From Adiantum capillus-veneris (taxonomy: Eukaryota; Streptophyta; Polypodiopsida; Polypodiales; Pteridaceae): DNA of 64,000 nt. Every line of letters starts with the position of its first letter. Within the stretch, counting starts at the first letter, position 1. The notes beneath the pieces were generated by a model, which had not been told where the DNA came from, ran no database searches, and saw only the letters and a list, made by a program, of their open reading frames with translations. Shown in pieces: positions 12,301 to 22,802 of the stretch. The stretch is taken from NCBI GenBank assembly GCA_014529385.2, contig CM043944.1, forward strand, positions 72,839,884 to 72,903,883, read 5' to 3'. The position numbers and the translations under genes are program-made.

Positions 12301-12733
12301 TTCCACAAATCTCTAAAAGTTTAGACAACCTGCACGATTTACCTTTGTCTTTCATCCATGAAATGATGGATATATCCTTTGAATACTCCTGCATTGTATG
12401 CTCCACCCCATCTTGTGTGTCTTGAAAGGGTCCTGGTGACCTGGTTAGTTCCACTGTCTCCAAAACAACTGTGTATGTACCTTCATCAATATCAACATGT
12501 AAATGTGATGGAGTCGAGCTTTTGTTACATGGTGTAGCGAACATAGAAGAATCACCGACTTCTTCATTTGTTTCTAAACTGTCAGCCACATAAACACAAC
12601 CATCTGAATGAAGAATGTGGTAAGTTGAGGATAGAGAATGGTCAAGATGGTAATGCTTTTGATCTTCATGATCCCATCTAGGCAACACATTGACCTTAGA
12701 CTCAGAGCTCCCTATCTGAAGGACCTTATGCAA
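9363..12733 (-). CDS. MULE transposase, three exons, 1,067 codons
   Basis: Exons on the minus strand are 12733-11328, 11246-10772 and 10685-9363. Both introns are GT-AG and the summed length (3,204 nt) is a whole number of codons with no internal stop. An N-terminal region carries a GCM/WRKY-type zinc-binding segment (RLSYCIGSLQCCKVTCPF ... HCDR-type cysteines ... HDHN). The catalytic triad is probably D450 (LHFDHTHR), D516 (FMSDESGANCL) and E645 (NLSESIHASS), with a C-x-x-H pair (LCLFHWEQ) between the second and third residues as in MULE transposases. A SWIM zinc finger lies at about 1004-1023 (CTCPDF ... ACKHMYY). It would cut and paste DNA at the TIRs. The start at 12733 is the first ATG of the long exon; an upstream non-coding exon is possible. 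Confidence 0.85.
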
Positions 12734-12859
12734 GAGTAAGGTTAATGGTGAGATCGATACTCAAAAAAAAATGCTAAGTTTTGTTCAGCTCATAAGGAAG
12801 ATTTGTGGATATATAGCACCTAGAAATTCATTTTCATACTCTTCAAATAATTCAAGCAA

Positions 12860-12918
12860 AATGGTCACTTAACAGGACACAAAAGTGTCCAAGGACATAA
12901 AAGTGTCCTGTTACCATT
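12860..12918. repeat. Inverted repeat upstream of the transposase
   Basis: AACAGGACAC (about 12871-12880) pairs with GTGTCCTGTT (12903-12912), and AATGG/CCATT pair just outside. Between them lies another GTGTCC. It sits about 130-190 bp upstream of the transposase ATG and could be a protein-binding site or small hairpin. Confidence 0.5.
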
Positions 12919-13226
12919 CTAGTGTTAAGATATGCACAGTCATAGCCATTAAGATACATTTGAATCAGCATGTTGTCAAATCCATCTGTTCACCTATCGA
13001 GCTTTCAAAATCTCCCCAAATACACGCATATTAAAAAAATGAACACAAGAGTTATAAAATATACGATGTTTTAAAAATTATTTATAATATATGTATATAT
13101 ATATAGTATAGAGTATAGTTTTTTATATTCCCAATTAAGCGCTTTAAAATTAAAATGGACATAGTATAGTATACATAGAATATATGGTATTTAAGTATAT
13201 AGTATATATAGTTACATTACATTATA

Positions 13227-13455
13227 CCAGCATCAGTACCGGGCCAGTCCAGTCCAATAGCAGTACAGTACCAGTCCAGTCCAGTACCAATCAAGTCGAG
13301 TCTAGTAGCAGTCTAGTCTAGTCCAGTACTAGTCCAGTCCAGTACAATACTAGTCCAGTCCAGTACTAGTCAAGTCCAGTGTAGTCCAGTCTAGTATCAG
13401 TCAAGTCCAATCCAGTACTAGTCCACCCAGTACCAGTCCAAATCCCGGTACTGGG
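13227..13455. repeat. CCAGT minisatellite
   Basis: About 230 bp made of diverged copies of units such as CCAGTCCAGTA and CAGTACCAGTC. The array is bounded by CAGTACCGGGCC on the left and CCCGGTACTGGGC on the right, so its ends can pair with each other. Confidence 0.85.
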
Positions 13456-14654
13456 CTTATACATATATTGTACATAATACAGAGTATAGTAATGTTATAT
13501 AATATTTATCATTCATTTCACCATTTTTGATAGTCTAGGACTTTATTCTAATTGTTTTCGTGAAGTTTCAAATTTTGACCCTGGACACCTGTTGGGAGCT
13601 AGTTTTGAGGATGCTAAGGTCAAAATTTGGAAAAGTTTTGTATGTAGGAATTGTAGTCTTCAATATGAGGAAAAATATTGCTTCTTTAAGTTTTTTCAGA
13701 ATCCTTCATTTTGATGCTCGTTTATGGATTTGCAAGACCGTATTGTGAGATATCCCTCTTTGAGAGAATTCCTCCATAAATTCATTAAATTCCTCTTCTA
13801 TGGTCTCAAAATCCCTTCTCTCATCTAAATCAATGCAGCTCTAAGGTGCGTCCAAATCCTACAAACTCCATGGAAAAGTCTAGGACTTCCTTAGCTCTAA
13901 TGACACGCAAAAATGCTTCCATGTGATCCCTATTTTTGGAATATTTATTTGTTAACCCATTTTTGGACTTGAGACGATCTGATCCTACGGTGATCCCTCA
14001 ATCTAAACATAGGATCCCCCATTCCTCCTCTATGAGATCTCTCTGGCCTAGGATATGGTACATGTTCCTCACCTAGGGTGCTCTTAATCCACAATTCTTG
14101 ATTGGTCTAGCAAGTGGTCGTTCCTCTACTTGTTCTTATTCTCCTTCTCAATGTGGTGCATTAGTCCTGGCCGAATTTGATGTTCTTGTTCTACTCTCAT
14201 CTTGGTATTGTTGATGGAGTGGTGGTATTGGTGGTGCTTCTAGCCCTGACAAGGCTTGATATCCACCCCCTTTTGTGTTCAGTTTTGGAGCCCGTAGATT
14301 AGGGAAAAAGTGAGAAAATGCTGTTTTGCGCTGTTTTGTAGAAATTGTCAACTTGCAGGTGAATTTTCAGCCAAACTGAGCTGGATATGAATTTTTTGTA
14401 TCACAAAACTGTCGAAGAGCTCGACAAGGAAAACAAATTCATGTGAGTTGGCCCCGGGAAAATTCTGAACCATTTGGGAGTTACGGCTCGCTAAAAATGG
14501 CCAAGAATCGTGGCTGCTTTGCTTAAGACTAGAAAGAGGTCAAAAATAGTGAATGTCAAAGCTTAGGTTTGAAGCATTACTACTTCAAGAACCAATCGTC
14601 TACCTGCTCAAGCTAACACAGTCCAGTACCATCGTGCGCGCATCATGTTGGTGC

Positions 14655-14760
<106 letters not shown>

Positions 14761-14778
14761 TTGTCGTTGCGACGCCGG

Positions 14779-14896
14779 AAGATAGACCACAGAAAACCGT
14801 TCAACGCGGAAAAAAAGGGGGGCGCAGAGCCCGGGATGATGGGCAGGCTCTGCGCCCCCTTTTTTCCGCATTGAACGGTTCTCTGTGGTCTATCTT
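14779..14896. repeat. Hairpin 1 in the MULE divergent promoter
   Basis: The left arm begins AAGATAGACCACAGA and runs through CGTTCAACGCGG and a poly-A/G block to CGCAGAGCC. The right arm is its near-perfect complement ending TCTGTGGTCTATCTT. Arms are about 52 bp with a roughly 12-base loop. The A7G6 and AGAGC core is shared with hairpins 2 and 3. Confidence 0.85.
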
Positions 14897-14992
14897 CTTA
14901 CGATGACTGGCTTTCTTCAAGTTATGATTAAAAATGATTTTGGTGTTCATAACAAATCTATCTGATAAATTGTATGCTTTAATCAGAAATTA

Positions 14993-15078
14993 CCAAAAAA
15001 AGGGGGGGAGAGCAGAGCTCCCCCATCATCCGCGCACGCACGGATGATTGGGGAGCTCTACCTCCCCCTTTTTTTTGT
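14993..15078. repeat. Hairpin 2 in the MULE divergent promoter
   Basis: The left arm has A7G7, then AGCAGAGCTCCCCCATCATC; the right arm answers with GATGATTGGGGAGCTCTACC followed by C/T runs. Arms are about 38 bp with a GC-rich loop. The sequence is related to hairpins 1 and 3. Confidence 0.8.
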
Positions 15079-15167
15079 AGATTTGGTGAGCTTTGTCAAT
15101 GGTGTTGCTGGAAATAGTCTTTTGATTAAGGTTTTTGAACTGTTTTTCCCCCATCATCTGTGTGTCG

Positions 15168-15231
15168 ACAAAAAAAGGGGAGGTAGAGCTCCCCACGTGG
15201 ATGATGGGGAAGCTCTGCCTCCCCCTTTTCT
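15168..15231. repeat. Hairpin 3 in the MULE divergent promoter
   Basis: The left arm contains AAAAAAAGGGGAGGTAGAGC and the right arm AAGCTCTGCCTCCCCCTTTT; arms are about 28 bp with a short loop that includes CACGTGG. It ends 60 bp before the plus-strand gene start. A further TCCCCCATCATC copy just upstream (15147-15158) suggests repeated duplication. Confidence 0.75.
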
Positions 15232-15290
15232 TGCATTTTTTATGTGGTCTTATATAAACTAAAAGCTATATTATATGTGTTGTGTAGATA

Positions 15291-18200
15291 ATGGCACCAA
15301 AGAGGGATAGCAAGAAAAGAAAACCTCGAGTCTCTCCTTTTAGCAACCGTCAAGTGAGCATGAAGCTTAGGTCCGGTTGTATACCAAAGGGAGCTATCGA
15401 TCAGGAGGCATCATCACGAGTCCGACATTTGGACACTCCACCAAATAAAAAGAACAGGATTCTCAAAAGGTGTGTTTTTATTGATGATGAGTCTCAAGTT
15501 GATGAAGACTCCAACAACATCGAAGATGACGTAGAGATCACAGGTAAATTATGAGTGTATGCTATAATTTTATGTCAATACGTAGTTTATATTATAAATT
15601 TTTCAATGGTAGATTGATAAATTTGATGGACTTTTTTTTTCGTTTGGAAAGCTTGTTAATTAGTAACCATGTGGGAGAGTAAGAAAGGGTGAACCATTTT
15701 TTATATACATACCATTGATAGTTGCTAGAGAAAATATTAAGTATTGTTTTTGTTTATGTTGAAGAAAAGGTCCTTAAATCTCATGTGAGAGCCCTATATA
15801 GGGTGTGTGGTTTTTTTTTTTTTAAGTTGTCTCCGTACAAAAGAGACTTTGGCAAAATTTCTGTAAATTAAATACTTTACACTATCTAATCCTAATTGCA
15901 TATGTTTTTGGAAAATTGAATGTTTGTCACTTGTTATCTCTATGCAGAGACCAATGTTCACATTGAAGATCATCATGACAATGAAGAAAATAGTGATCCT
16001 GAAGGGGATGAGGAGAATAAGCATTCCAAACACCTAGGCAAGCAAATTTCGCTTGGCTTGATGAAAGATGTTCTAAGTCAGTTTTATGTAAAGAAGAAGA
16101 CATTGCCTCCTCCGGTTCCACTTTGTCGACTCGTGGTGCATGAGGCTGTTAGGTTTGCTAGAGATGATGTAGAATGTCTCATTTCCTCATTTGAATCTGC
16201 TGGGTATTTAGAAACTATGGGGCATTTCCTTGTGTCCGTTGGGGATTCTAGATGAGACATCATTCTCGTGACCGCAGCGGATTTGGAGGAATGGGGACCA
16301 CTTTGGTGGGAAAGAAATGCTGAGTTCGAGAGATCACTTGGTAGAGAATGGCACGAGCTCAAAGGAAAAAAGTTTCTGGTATGGGATGGAAACCATAGGC
16401 TAAAAAAATGGTGGAAGAGAATCAGAGATAGTAAGATCTTTCACCTTTTTCACTCTTTTGTTGTAAAGCTTTGTTTTTACAAATGATGATTTTTTTGTGT
16501 GTGATAGAGTACTCGGACAATGGTCAATACCATGTTAGTGTTCATTGCCAATTCCTTGAGTTGTCCAGAGCAAAAGAAGCAGAGTTGCTTCTTGCACTTG
16601 ACACTTCCAATGCGTAAGTTTGTTAATTGCATGTTGACACTCATTTTTTTGCAAGCAATGCTTGTGTTCAACTCTTTGTTTTCAATTTTTCTGTAACATT
16701 TCTAGGGCACATGTCATGCCAAACATCACTCATGAAGTTTATATGTTTCAAAGATTTGGCATGGCAAATAAAGATTCAATCCTTCAAAAATTGACACCTG
16801 ATATGAGAGAATGGGCTAGGGTGGAGATGACTGTGGAGGCAAGGTATTACCATGGTGCTGCACCATGGTACAACACTCCATGTCGATTGATATCTCAAAT
16901 TGTGTGGAAGGTGATACCTACTCTACATGTTGGGTAATTAATATAAAATTTTATTATGGTTTCAATACAGTGGTTTGTATTAGGATGAGTTCACTGCATT
17001 TATGTCCAAAGAAAGAGCAAAGCTAGATGCACTTGGACTAAATGATGTTGATAAGAAGAAGAGACTGGACAAGGCCACAAAGGTAGAAGAGGAACGGTTG
17101 AAAGCTAGGGGCTACAAGTACTTGTCAATCGCCAATCCTCTTAATGGTGATGAGTTCTTCAAGTTTCTTTTTAGCATTAAATGGGATGAACCTAGAATGC
17201 TAAAGATCACTAGAGATAAGCTCTATTGTTTGACAAGCTCTAAAATCACTCCTGAGAGGTATTGAAGCTATTAGTTTCTCATTTTTAATTGTATTCATTC
17301 AATTTTGTTTTTCTATATGATTTAGTGGTATGTTGTTCTTATTGCTTATAGAAAGAAGATAATTTTGCACCTCATGAGCCTCACTAAGTCTAAGGATCCA
17401 CAATATCTTCATTTTGGTGATTACAAGCTTTTTAGAAGTTACATGAAAAACGAGACTTATTGGGCTCACTTGCATGGGGAGGCTACACATATGATTGAAA
17501 GGATGCAAGTAGAAGGTCCACAACTTCCTAATTCTTTTGACCTATTCTACAAGATGAGCATGAAGAATCATATTTTGCAGGTAGACGTTTGACCATTGTT
17601 TTTAAAAGAATATAGACATGTTTTAATTTACACAAGATCAAGTTGAGTGTGCTTTTTGATTGTTACTATGTATGTAGGCTTTTATTTATCTAATGGATGC
17701 GGTGAAGTCTTCCGACTCTAGTGAGAAGATGCCGGAGCTTGTGTTGTCGGCTAAGAGAGTGATTTACAGGTTTGCATCTTCCACTTGCACTCTCTGCAAA
17801 AAAAGAGCATTTCATTTTTTTGTCATGGTTTGGTGACAGTGGGTCATTTTGAGAATGATGAAATTTCATTTTGTGTTTACAAAAAATCCTTAAATTCCCT
17901 GTGGAAGCCCTGGATATGGGGTGGATGGTTCTTTTCACAATATGCGTGTGTATAATGTCTATGTTGAAAACACTTAAATCCCTTGTGGGAGCCCAAGATA
18001 GGGTTTATGGTTTATTTTGAAAAAGTATTCTCCATACAAAGGAGACTCTGACTTTTTTTTTAAAGGATACATGACATTTATTATGCCATTGCGTTTATAT
18101 GCTTTTCAAAGTGGATGATGCTCTAAAAATTGTGTAGATGGGTTATGCAATGCGTTGAGGCGCAGGAATTGAATGAAGCCCCATTATTCACTAGAGAGTG

Positions 18201-20049
18201 GATTGATGTACATGATGAGAATACAATGTTCTCTCCCTCTTTGATTGAAATGAATCTGACAACATGGGAAGCCAAGGTTTGTCCTTGGTGGTTGGATTAT
18301 CCACTAGGAGTTATTCCAAAGCAAGAGTTGGAATTACGTAAGAGTAAGTATCTTAACACTAGTGGCTCTTTTATTTTGAGAATGTATATGTCTTACTTTA
18401 GTACTAATTTATGTGATATTGTGCTATATGGTTGTTGAGTGAAGGGTTTCAAAATGAGAGTGATGAGTACTTACAGGAGACACAAGAAGAGTCTCTCCCT
18501 CCCGTTCCTCAAGGAGTTACTCAAAACACCATTGAGAGTGGCTCTCAAGGTACTCCACTAGCAAGCAATGTGCTCAAGAAGGGTAAAAGGAAAATGGAGC
18601 CTCCAAGTACATCAAGGAAATCCACTCCTTCTTCAATGCCTCCCGTTGTGCCATCTGTAGAGCCCGGCATGTCCTCTTTGGGAACCGCTATACCCCATAT
18701 GGCACCCTCTTCTAATGTGCCCACTACATCCTCATTGGTGCACACTACTTCGTTTGTTGCAGAGTCTTCACTTGGGCGAGAGGCTTGGGAGAGAAGGCCG
18801 ATCACACGATCTGTTGGTAAGTTTAAGAAAATTGTTAGCATATCTGTCTTCCATATTTCCTAATTCAAAGCTAATTTGGATAATGCTTGCAGGGTTCCAT
18901 TACCAAACTATTGTAGATATTTTGCTTGTGGATATATCACAAATTGATAAGTTTGCCCCTGATAGGTGATTTTCATAGTGCTTACTTATTTGCATTTTCT
19001 TCTTGCATTGTTCTATGATTTTGAACATAATTCATGTTTGGTTTTCTTATAGCATCAACAAATGTTTTGCGACACAGAATACAAATCTATATAGCAAAGA
19101 TGGTGTGCCATGTCATGAGGTTGCTAGGCTTATCTTTGCAGATTTTCCTACAAGTTTGCTTGTGGATGGTCTAGGACCAACCCCATTGGGTAAGTAACTT
19201 TTCTTTGGACTAGTACCTACAACTAACTATGGTTGTATGCTTACATGTCATCATTCACTTTTGTAGAGGGCATGAGTGTTCCCAAGTGGAACACATTTTC
19301 CAGGGGTCTAGTGACAGGGTGCATGGATGTTGCTCGTGAATTTTTGGCCGATGAGGGGTTTTTAGTGACCATGTGCATGGCCGAACATATTGGAGATTTT
19401 ATTGCAGATGCAACTAGGGTAGGACTTGTGCTCTTACGTACATGGACTCTCATGTGTAATACGAAGGCATATCGGCATCCACTCACTAGAGAGGTGGTAA
19501 GATAACAAACTTAGTTTCATAGTTTAATTTCCTAACCAAAAACATTGTAGCTATGCCATCCATTCTTTGAGTTTTTTATTCATGCAGGTACTTGATCTTA
19601 CCATGTGTCTTTGGTATCGTATTGGCCATCTTGTGCCACACTATGATAGAGAGGCAGGGGAGAAAATTGCCGAGAGATTGTTTCCAGCAGATTGTAGCTA
19701 CATGATAGATGATGTAGTCTTCCCCAGTGAGATTGATGGTGCTATTCTTAGAGGCGGGGCAGAGCGGTCTTCTTTGTTCTTTCGGTAAGACTAGTCCAAA
19801 GTATGATACTAGTGAATGTTATGGTATATATGTGTTTGCATTCGGTTTCCAATTTATTTTTATATGGTCAGGTGGTTGCTGGCAACATTTACTGAGCCTC
19901 ATGACTATGTTTTGGACTTGTTTGCGGGGTGTGGTGGTTTGGGCCGAGCTTCTGCGGAAGATATGAGGCATTGCATGTGTCTAGAGCTAGATCATGTGCT
20001 CTATGAAAGATGTTTGACTGATATTGCATGTGGACCTGTGAAATGTTGA
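15291..20049 (+). CDS. MULE-borne ParB-like / beta-class DNA-methyltransferase-like protein, 14 exons
   Basis: Exons, all GT-AG: 15291-15543, 15948-16430, 16508-16613, 16706-16910, 16984-17258, 17352-17580, 17678-17769, 18138-18343, 18445-18816, 18893-18965, 19053-19189, 19267-19496, 19588-19784, 19872-20049. They sum to 3,036 nt (1,012 codons with stop) in one phase, broken only by TGA at codon 187 (16253-16255). Residues 1-150 are basic, then acidic. About 125-270 resembles a ParB-type domain (FLVWDGNHRLKKW, DGNHR at 231-235). About 620-740 is a Ser/Pro linker. The C-terminus has beta-class methyltransferase order: a decayed motif IV (ADFPTSL, DFPT at 795-798), then SAM motif I DLFAGCGG at 968-975 followed by LELDHVLYE. 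ParB-methyltransferase fusions are known in bacteria and phages. DNA binding or modification by this protein is inferred; catalysis is doubtful because DPPY is not intact. Confidence 0.75.
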
Positions 20050-20444
20050 TTGCGGATGCACATTTGGTTGAGGAAACTCTATTCTGACAATACACATCTT
20101 CATGTTTTGATTTATGTTTTTATGTACATGGAAGCCATATGGCATTGACATGGCATTTTGGTACGCTCCATACATTTCATTTGGATATTTCATTTGTGTT
20201 TGTTTGGTACATGACCGCCACATGATGTGGAGATGACTTTGACTGGAGCTTTCTTTTATAGTTAGATTATGTTGACACCATTGGCTTGTGTGTTGATTTT
20301 TGTGAGATAACAAAATCATTAAAGTGATGGAAATAAGAGTTTATGTGAAATAAATCCCATGTGGGAGCCCACATTTTCAGTACAGCCTCAAAAATACATA
20401 CAAATGGTGCTTTTTATAAAGTTTCATTTTGCATAAGCATAGAC
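20050..20444. other. 3' flank of the methyltransferase-like gene
   Basis: No gene is seen. This AT-rich stretch probably holds the 3' UTR (an AATAAG occurs at 20330). The copia insertion follows the target copy TAGAC at 20440-20444, leaving 187 bp of MULE beyond it (40943-41129). Confidence 0.5.
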
Positions 20445-20636
20445 TGTTGGGGTATAAAGCCCAATGTGGTCGCCCAGGTAAGTGGGCGGGCCGCCAGGTA
20501 TGTACACATGTTCTTTTGTAAAAACCTAATAAGAACTCACTATGCTCTACACATTACAATAGAGCGAGTTCACCATATTGTCGTGCTCTTCTTCTCGCAC
20601 TCTCTCTCGCGTCGCACTTCCGCTCGTACTCCTTCA
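20445..20636 (+). repeat. Copia 5' LTR
   Basis: It starts TGTTGGGGTATAAAG and ends CTCCTTCA. It is very short for a copia LTR but matches the 3' LTR over its whole 192 bp. TATAAAG near the start may serve as TATA box. Confidence 0.92.
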
Positions 20637-20638
20637 AC

Positions 20639-20652
20639 TGGTATCAGAGCTC
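20639..20652 (+). promoter_or_regulatory. Primer-binding site, initiator tRNA-Met
   Basis: TGGTATCAGAGCTC begins two bases after the 5' LTR, the standard spacing and sequence for plant copia elements primed by initiator tRNA-Met. Confidence 0.9.
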
Positions 20653-21722
20653 AGATCGAGGCTCGGGGCAGCACTGCAAGAGGCTAGAGTCACCAGCTCA
20701 GATTGGAGTGAAATTCTACAGGCAAAGACACAGCCCCAAATCTCGTGGGCAAGCCCGAAGGGCTTGGTGTAGTCAGAATTTCATTCTGACGTCATCTCGG
20801 CCACCGTTCGGCTTCGACAAAGGTCTGCGCAGGCCATTTTCGACTACGTGGTCTCGACGGGTGCAGATCCGATTCTACAAATTTGGGGTTTTTGGCATAC
20901 GACTGCATGTGCTGAGGATATCAACACTCCCAAAGTGTTGATTTGTGGCTGTCTACACATCGAAGGACGGCTCAAAGTTCTTGGAGGCGTGTTACATACG
21001 ACACGGGCGCATCTACACACAGACTGTAGGCGACATCCACTAGTTCATCAGGTAGCTTGTGTTTGTTGCTTGATATTCCAGATTTCATCCTGACATTGCA
21101 GGTACTTCCACATGGGAAGTATTGTCAGAGATGATGTATGTCTGTTGAGGGTTTGCTGGCTTTGAGTCATGCAGCAAACAACCGCCGCAGCGGTTACAGC
21201 ATACAGTGGGAAATTTGTGGATGTATGACTTTGTGGGAAGTCTATGTACTGTCAGATTTACTGCAGCCTTTGTTGAGGGTCGAGTGAGGTTTTACTGAGC
21301 TGGGGGATTCTCGAATGTTGAGATCCTTTCGGTGATACAAGTCTTGGAGCGATCCCTCGAGCACCCTTAGATAGGCAGCTAGGATGTATTGACTGTGAGT
21401 TAGATATTTGGGATTGCATCTTTGCTTTACTGTCGTTGAGGCATTGTCACAGTCTATGCTTACAGGACAATCAGAGATAGTACAGGTGCAGGACAAGTTT
21501 ACCCATAGCTTACAGTGTCAGAGAGACAGTGTTTTTTGAGCTGTTTTTTGGTCTATTTTTAGTACACCAGAGCCATTTTACAAAGGAGACTCTACCAAAA
21601 TTTCTACAGAATCTCAAGCTTTCTTGGTTCATTTGACAGGTTGATGTTGGTTCAAAGGTCAGTTTACAGGGGAAACTCTGCCAAATTTTTCCCAGAAAAG
21701 TAAACTACTGTGAAGCGTAGCT
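20653..21722 (+). other. Copia untranslated leader
   Basis: About 1.1 kb between PBS and gag with only short open frames and no motif. It is unusually long relative to the 192-bp LTR and may hold packaging signals; nothing specific is visible. Confidence 0.5.
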
Positions 21723-22802
21723 ATGGCTGGATCACAGGACACTGCTCTTTACAATATCAAGAAGCTGGATGGAACCAATTTCCCATTGTGGAAGAAGAAG
21801 ATTTGGCACGTGTTGGTACAAAAGAAGCAGATAAAACCTATAAAGCTCAAGGGGATAAAACCAGAAGATATGGACGAAGATGAATGGAGCAAAATGGATG
21901 AATTGGCACTTTCTACCATTATGCTGACTTTGGCAGAAAGCGTTTACTTCAATGTAGCAGACGAGATGTCGCCTTATCAAGCATGGTTAAAGCTGAGTGA
22001 TCTTTATGAGAAGTAGAGTGCAGCTTCACAGGTATACTGGCTTAAGAAGCTTGTTGACTTGAAGATGAAAGAAGGGACACCTATGTCCAATTATCTGAAT
22101 GAATTCAACACAATCTATAGTCAGTTGTCAGCTCAAGGTGTCAAGTTTGACGAACCTGTTAGAGCTATGTTCCTGTTGATCACATTTCCGGAAAGTTGGG
22201 ACACTTTTCTCACAGCTTTGAGTAATTCTGCACCTCCAGATGGTTTGAACATAGCAGGTGTAGAAGGAAGTCTGCTTAATGAAGAAACCAATAGAAAGAC
22301 AATGGACAAAGGCAAAGGAACAGCCTTAGTTGTCAGGGGAAGGACCAAAGAAAAGTACAAAGGTGGAAAGAGGAATCAGTCTCGTAGCAAGTCCCGCAGT
22401 GCTAAAGGCAAGAGTGACATAGAATGCTACCATTGTGGCAAGAAGGGTCACATGAAAAGAGACTGCAGAGAATGGAAAGCAGAAAAAGGCAAAGAGAAAG
22501 CTGAAGACCATGGTGAGAAGAACAAGTCCTCAGTGAAGATTCAAGAAATAAATGTGACAAACACTGTTGCAGAGGATGACAGTCTAGTGTCAGGAGACAT
22601 CTACTTCTTGAAGAATACAATGGACTCAGCTATTCTTACAGCATCTGATGGAAATGCACTGAGTGACTCGATTATAGACTCAGGGGCATCACTTCATGTG
22701 TCTCTAAACAAGTAGTGGTTTACTTCTTATGTGACCACTAAAGATCATGTTCGGCTAGGCAATGGGTAGACATGTGAGATCTTAGGTGTTGGAGATGTTC
22801 AA
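21723..22802 (+). pseudogene. Copia gag and start of protease
   Basis: ATG at 21723 follows the leader. The product has the copia Gag pattern (KLDGTNFPLWKKKIWHVL ... YQAWLKLSDLYEK), then MSNYLNEFNTIYSQL, a basic region and a zinc knuckle CYHCGKKGHMKRDC at about 22426. The protease site follows as DSGASLHVS (D codon 22678-22680). In-frame TAG codons occur at 22014, 22713 and 22767; the first and third sit where glutamine (CAG) is expected. The frame is otherwise continuous with the integrase segment. Gag would form the virus-like particle and protease would cut the polyprotein. Confidence 0.85.

Noticed and set aside
13227-13455. CRISPR-like array
   Set aside because: Units are contiguous and diverged without unique spacers; it is a minisatellite in a eukaryotic transposon.
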